Origin: Chitinophagales bacterium
Lineage (GTDB): Bacteria; Bacteroidota; Bacteroidia; Chitinophagales; Saprospiraceae
Length of the DNA: 64,000 nucleotides
Assembly (NCBI GenBank): GCA_022360175.1
Contig: JAKSDI010000058.1
Span: 1 to 64,000, forward strand
Direction of reading: 5' to 3'
Below the pieces are notes generated by a model. That model was not told the DNA's origin and searched no databases. It worked only from the letters and a program-made list of their open reading frames with translations. Positions 60,020 to 64,000 of the stretch are shown piece by piece; the first letter of the stretch is position 1; each line of letters opens with the position of its first letter. The position numbers and the translations under genes were made by a program.

Positions 60020-61129
60020 ATGGACAAATCACTTTATCTTCTTTTGTTTTTGATACTATTCAACTCTTGTAATCAAAGCCCAGAAAAACAGCAAAAGAAT
60101 ACACCCGATAATGACCTTATTAGCAACTTATTCAAAAAAATAGAACAAGGAGACTACCCTGCGACCAATGCCATACTCATCTCTCAAGCTGACAGCCTGC
60201 TTTTTGAAAGATATTTTAATGGATATGGAAAAGATAGCTTGCAAGATGTTAGATCTACCACTAAATCTATCACTGCCTTATTAGCCGGAATAGCTATTGA
60301 TAAAGGATTCATTAAAGCGGAGGAATCTATTTTCACCTACCTGCCTCAATACAATAAAGAAAACATCAAAAACTGGGATGACAGGAAGCTGCTAATAACC
60401 ATAGACGATTTATTATGCATGCAAACGGGAATTGGTTGTGAACAATTTTTTGGAGATATGGGATTGCCCGATTGTGAGGAAAAAATGTTTGATCAAGATG
60501 ATTGGGTAAAGTACGGCCTTGACCAAAAAATGGCATATAGCCCAGGAGAGCAATGGCTTTATACGGGCACTGCACCAATGATTATGGGAGCAGTAATTAG
60601 TGAATCTTCTAATACTACTATTTCCAAATTTGCAACTGATTATTTATTTACTCCATTGAACATTACAGATAATTATCGCTGGGCAAGAAATAGAACTACC
60701 GGGAGAGTATTTACAGCAGGTAATCTAAGAATTTCCCCAAGAAACATGCTGACACTAGGCAATATGGTAATCAATAAAGGAAGCTATAATGGTAAGCAAA
60801 TTATCTCAGAGGAAATGATCCATGAAATACTAGATGAAAAAGTAAAACTTCCATTCGATTATTCATTTTTCAAGACCGCAGGCAATATATGGGATGAGCA
60901 AAATGCCGCTACTTATGGTTATTATTGGTATACAGAAAAAGCTAAAATAGAAAATAGAGAAATAAGCCTGAAGTTCACTTTTGGAAATGGAGGCAATTAT
61001 ATAGTTCTTGTACCAGAATTAGATGATTTGGTAATCGTTTTTACCGGGAGCAATTATGGTAAACCCATTTTGAATAAGCAAGCTTTCGATATGATGTACC
61101 AATACATATTGCCCTACTTCATGAAGTGA
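60020..61129 (+). CDS. beta-lactamase-fold serine hydrolase lipoprotein
   Basis: 369 residues. Lipoprotein-like signal ending FNSC17. Beta-lactamase (class C-type) fold: SxxK motif STTK with Ser79/Lys82, YxN-like YSPGEQWLYTGTAP region, and FGNGGNY near the end in place of KTG/HxG. Such proteins are esterases or peptidases more often than lactamases. Export to the periplasm or outer surface. No antibiotic-resistance inference is warranted. Confidence 0.88.
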   Translation: MDKSLYLLLFLILFNSCNQSPEKQQKNTPDNDLISNLFKKIEQGDYPATNAILISQADSLLFERYFNGYGKDSLQDVRSTTKSITALLAGIAIDKGFIKAEESIFTYLPQYNKENIKNWDDRKLLITIDDLLCMQTGIGCEQFFGDMGLPDCEEKMFDQDDWVKYGLDQKMAYSPGEQWLYTGTAPMIMGAVISESSNTTISKFATDYLFTPLNITDNYRWARNRTTGRVFTAGNLRISPRNMLTLGNMVINKGSYNGKQIISEEMIHEILDEKVKLPFDYSFFKTAGNIWDEQNAATYGYYWYTEKAKIENREISLKFTFGNGGNYIVLVPELDDLVIVFTGSNYGKPILNKQAFDMMYQYILPYFMK

Positions 61130-61164
61130 CAAAAACAGAACCGTACCAGAAATAACTTAACTAA

Positions 61165-62220
61165 ATGACAGGCATAATTAGTGACATTGGAAAGATCATG
61201 GTTTTTTTACTAATCCTCCTAAGTATCTTTCTATATACAACAAAATCAAAGAACAAATTACCCAATAGATTATTTGCGTCTTTTCTTTTAGTCACTTCGC
61301 TTGATTTCACAGGACTTTTCTTAAGTGATTTCTTTAATAAATATCCCTACTTAAAGCATGTAAAAATTGCATCTGTTCTTATACAAATGCCTCTGTTCTA
61401 TCTTTATGTAAAAGCTGTATGCTACCATAATTTTAAGCTAAAACTTCAGCACCTATTTCACTCAGTATTATTTTTTGCTTTTCTGATCCTATTCTTTGTA
61501 GTAGGGATATCAAGGCAAAGCTATAGCTTATATGAAGTCATCGCTCAGTTGCAATATTATGGCTATATCATTAGTATTTTTTATACCCTAAGGCGATACA
61601 AAACGCTGAATCTTGAGAATTATTCATTCAATAATCAGAGTTATCAGTGGCTGACGCGAACCACTGTGTTATTTTTAATTGGCAACTCTTTTGTCCTATT
61701 TAGAACCTTATATGAAAATACTCAAAGAGATGAAGCTTTATTATACATCAATTTTGGCATTACTCTATTCGCTCTTTCTGTCATTTGCTGGTTTGTATTA
61801 AAGACGATGTATAGCCCAGAGATTTTCTTAGGTATTGATAAGAATCTAAAATCTATAGAAAAATCTGTAATTGAAGATAAAGAGAAATATACTGAAGAAT
61901 TAAATCTGTTATCAAAGTACATGGCGAGCAACAAGCCCTACCTGGAAAGTATGCTGACGCTTCAAAGTTTGTCTGAAAAAACCAATATCCCCGAAAAACA
62001 CCTTTCATTTTTAATTAATAGAATAGCAGGCAGGCATTTTTTTGATTATATCAATGACTATAGAATAAGAGAAGCCAAAGCACTTTTAAAAGATCAGCCC
62101 GAGCTAACTGTCCAGGAAATAATGTACCAGGTGGGTTTTAATTCAAAATCTTCCTTTTATACCGAGTTTAAGAAAAGCACTCACCAAACCCCAACAGCGT
62201 ACAGAAAATCAAGCACTTAG
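61165..62220 (+). CDS. AraC-type regulator with membrane N-terminus
   Basis: 351 residues. Six or seven hydrophobic segments in the first 215 residues (VFLLILLSIFLYTT, LFASFLLVTSLDFTGLFL, ...LFHSVLFFAFLILFFVVG) and a C-terminal AraC HTH (LQSLSEKTNIPEKHLSFLINRI, LTVQEIMYQVGFNSKSSFYTEFKKSTHQTPTAYR). A membrane sensor that binds DNA directly, a common Bacteroidota design. It lies between two serine hydrolase genes and might regulate one of them. Confidence 0.9.
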   Translation: MTGIISDIGKIMVFLLILLSIFLYTTKSKNKLPNRLFASFLLVTSLDFTGLFLSDFFNKYPYLKHVKIASVLIQMPLFYLYVKAVCYHNFKLKLQHLFHSVLFFAFLILFFVVGISRQSYSLYEVIAQLQYYGYIISIFYTLRRYKTLNLENYSFNNQSYQWLTRTTVLFLIGNSFVLFRTLYENTQRDEALLYINFGITLFALSVICWFVLKTMYSPEIFLGIDKNLKSIEKSVIEDKEKYTEELNLLSKYMASNKPYLESMLTLQSLSEKTNIPEKHLSFLINRIAGRHFFDYINDYRIREAKALLKDQPELTVQEIMYQVGFNSKSSFYTEFKKSTHQTPTAYRKSST

Positions 62221-62340
62221 TATAGTTCGACTTTAAAACGAACTCTTTTTTCACTTTAAAAAGCGTTCGTCCTTCTTTAATCGAACACTATAACGATTAT
62301 TATACTCCAGATTTGTGGCAGACAAAAAATCTGAAGTACT

Positions 62341-63990
62341 ATGAAGTTTATATTAAGGCTTACAAAAATTTTAATGTTACTCTTCCTATCGCAAACCATC
62401 ACTGCTCAAAATGGTATCATAGAAGAAAAAAGGCTTGAAGCAATAGACTCCCTTTTAAAGTCGTACTACGTACCTGCCAACACAGGTGGTGCAATCACTA
62501 TCATTAAAAACGGAGAAACTGCATATACAAATTCTATAGGATTAGCAAATGTAGAATACCAGATTCCAATAACGAATTCTACTCTTTTCAACATCGCTTC
62601 TATTTCTAAACAATTTACCACCTTTTTGGCGCTTATATTAGAGGATCAAGGGAAGTTGTCATTTGATGACGATATAAAATTATACCTGCCCGAACTCAAA
62701 CATTTATCTCATAAAATCAGTATCAAACAACTTACCAATCACACTCATGGTTTGCCTAATGTTGATGAATTGGCTACTCTAAAAGGTACTAATCAATTGA
62801 CTCATCACGAAGTTGTGAAGATGTTATTAAACATAAAGCAAGCCAATTTTGCTCCTGGTGATGATTATCAATACAACAATACAGGATATGTTCTTCTCAC
62901 TGAAATCATTGAACGCATAGGCAATAAACCATTTAATGAACAACTGAACGAAAAAATTTTCAGTGTTCTTGGGATGAAGAATACACAAGCCGTTGGAAAC
63001 TATAACGAAGTCATCCACAATAAAGCCTATTCTTATCAATCGCTAAATGGCTCGTATATAGATAACCCTGTACAAATATCGACAATGGGTTCTAGTGGCC
63101 TTTATACTACTATTGAAGATATGGCTTTATGGGCTAAAAACTATTACAATACAATTGTAGGAAAGCCTGAATTTTATGAAAGAATGGCAACTACTACAAC
63201 TATCCATTCAGGAAAGCGGATTAAATATGGACTGGGCTTACAGTTTGATAACTATAAAGGCATTGATATAGTGTTCCATGGAGGAGGGACCAATGGATAT
63301 CGCTCCTATATATTACATGCCCCCAAGTATCAGTTATCCTTAATCATTTTAGCCAATACCGGTGACTTTTCAGGCCTGGATATTATCTATAATGCATTTG
63401 AAATCATCCTGAAAGAAGATATAGAAGAAGAGAAAAAATATGATCCAAATACAACAACTACCGATTTAAAGCAATTTGAAGGAACCTATGAAATATTTCC
63501 AGGCATTTATTACACCATCATAGCTGAAGAAGAACAGCTTTATTTTCAGTCCTTTGGCAAAACGGAAAAGATACCACTTCCTATTTTAAGCGAAAATATC
63601 TTTAGCGTTCCTTTTATCCCCCATTCCAAGTTTATTTTTTATCCGAATAGCTTTGATTTTCAGATAGGAGATTTCACTTACCCATGTGTAAAGACTGTGG
63701 TGGCTACTTTAAAAGTAAATGAAGTGTACTTAGAAGGTTTTACTGGAATTTTCAGAAACGTAGAACACAATATTACCTATGAAATAATTGTCAGAGGTCA
63801 TCAGCTTGTTGCAAGAAATGGTTCGAATAGTGAAATTATTTTAAACCCACTTGAGAACTTAAGCTTTTACTCAGATCAATCTTATTTTGGGAAGTTAGAT
63901 TTCTTTAAAAATTCCAAAGGAGCTATTAAGGGTTTTAGCTTGTCTGGACAAAACTTAAAAAATATTGTATTCGAAAAAATTTCTCAATAG
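62341..63990 (+). CDS. beta-lactamase-fold serine hydrolase with C-terminal extension
   Basis: 549 residues. Signal peptide (LTKILMLLFLSQTITAQ). Beta-lactamase domain to about residue 360: SxxK motif SISK with Ser87/Lys90, a YxN-type motif (YQYNNTGY), and HGGGTNGY as the third motif. The remaining 180 residues form a second beta-rich domain (about 370-549), as in many Bacteroidota CubicO-type proteins. Function: unspecified serine esterase or peptidase in the periplasm. The gene is complete, with its stop just inside the right edge. Confidence 0.88.
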   Translation: MKFILRLTKILMLLFLSQTITAQNGIIEEKRLEAIDSLLKSYYVPANTGGAITIIKNGETAYTNSIGLANVEYQIPITNSTLFNIASISKQFTTFLALILEDQGKLSFDDDIKLYLPELKHLSHKISIKQLTNHTHGLPNVDELATLKGTNQLTHHEVVKMLLNIKQANFAPGDDYQYNNTGYVLLTEIIERIGNKPFNEQLNEKIFSVLGMKNTQAVGNYNEVIHNKAYSYQSLNGSYIDNPVQISTMGSSGLYTTIEDMALWAKNYYNTIVGKPEFYERMATTTTIHSGKRIKYGLGLQFDNYKGIDIVFHGGGTNGYRSYILHAPKYQLSLIILANTGDFSGLDIIYNAFEIILKEDIEEEKKYDPNTTTTDLKQFEGTYEIFPGIYYTIIAEEEQLYFQSFGKTEKIPLPILSENIFSVPFIPHSKFIFYPNSFDFQIGDFTYPCVKTVVATLKVNEVYLEGFTGIFRNVEHNITYEIIVRGHQLVARNGSNSEIILNPLENLSFYSDQSYFGKLDFFKNSKGAIKGFSLSGQNLKNIVFEKISQ

Positions 63991-64000
63991 ATAGATGATA

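Noticed and set aside
60020-63990. Beta-lactam resistance island
   Set aside because: The two serine hydrolases are of the broad esterase/CubicO type. No penicillinase-specific motif or mobile element supports a resistance role.

Overview
The window is about 64 kb of chromosome from an AT-rich Bacteroidota, most likely a Saprospiria/Lewinella-type bacterium. Supporting signs are two secreted proteins with type IX secretion C-terminal sorting domains, a TonB-receptor/DUF4249 pair, Bacteroidota promoters (TTG or TTTG, about 20 nt, then TAnnTTTG), starts without clear Shine-Dalgarno sites, LytTR and AraC regulators, and a large two-member family of alpha-helical hypothetical proteins. The genus is not resolved. 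No phage, complete insertion sequence, CRISPR array or rRNA was seen.

Layout. 1-13.8 kb is housekeeping: ygiQ-type radical SAM protein, kynureninase, an Ogt-type alkyltransferase, a giant TolB-propeller/barrel protein, an MBL hydrolase, a lipoprotein, a glucosaminidase, scpA, an RsmI-like methylase and nadA. 13.9-19 kb holds an XdhC-like protein, a membrane LuxR regulator, a thioredoxin lipoprotein, Bcp peroxiredoxin and a PfkB kinase. At 19.0-19.5 kb a tRNA-Asn is followed by a frameshifted GIY-YIG nuclease gene and then a second, broken copy of the tRNA 3' half. 20-28 kb is more accessory: a secreted cytochrome-c peroxidase, a TPR histidine kinase with its LytTR regulator, a FISUMP protein, structured intergenic elements, and a probable double-glycine leader peptide. 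28.7-30.8 kb is a compact alkylation-repair operon (split Ada plus AlkB). 30.9-37 kb has an NmrA/HxlR divergent pair and a TonB receptor with its DUF4249 lipoprotein.

37-44.4 kb contains a T9SS protein and then the most interesting locus: a TROVE (Ro60-like) gene preceded by a structured RNA of roughly 260 nt. That RNA has a textbook T-arm, an internal 30-nt duplication, its own promoter-like box and its own terminator, which is what a bacterial Y RNA beside its Ro protein should look like. pdxA, rsmA and yqeY follow. 44.5-64 kb returns to core metabolism and envelope functions: ALDH7-type dehydrogenase, an Rpn nuclease, a sugar nucleotidyltransferase, a cyclase, NAD kinase, a BamA-like protein, CBS, TM2 and SpoIIE-phosphatase proteins, a GTDC1/queuosine mannosyltransferase-like enzyme, PrsW, and a run of AraC regulators alternating with an SDR and two beta-lactamase-fold serine hydrolases.

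Functional links visible here: NAD metabolism (kynureninase, a kynurenine-formamidase-type cyclase, quinolinate synthase, NAD kinase), defence against alkylation (two MGMT domains, an Ada metal domain, AlkB), peroxide and thiol stress (Bcp, thioredoxin-like protein, cytochrome peroxidase), and tRNA-related biology (TROVE with a tRNA-like RNA, a GIY-YIG element at tRNA-Asn, a queuosine-tRNA glycosyltransferase homologue, rsmA).
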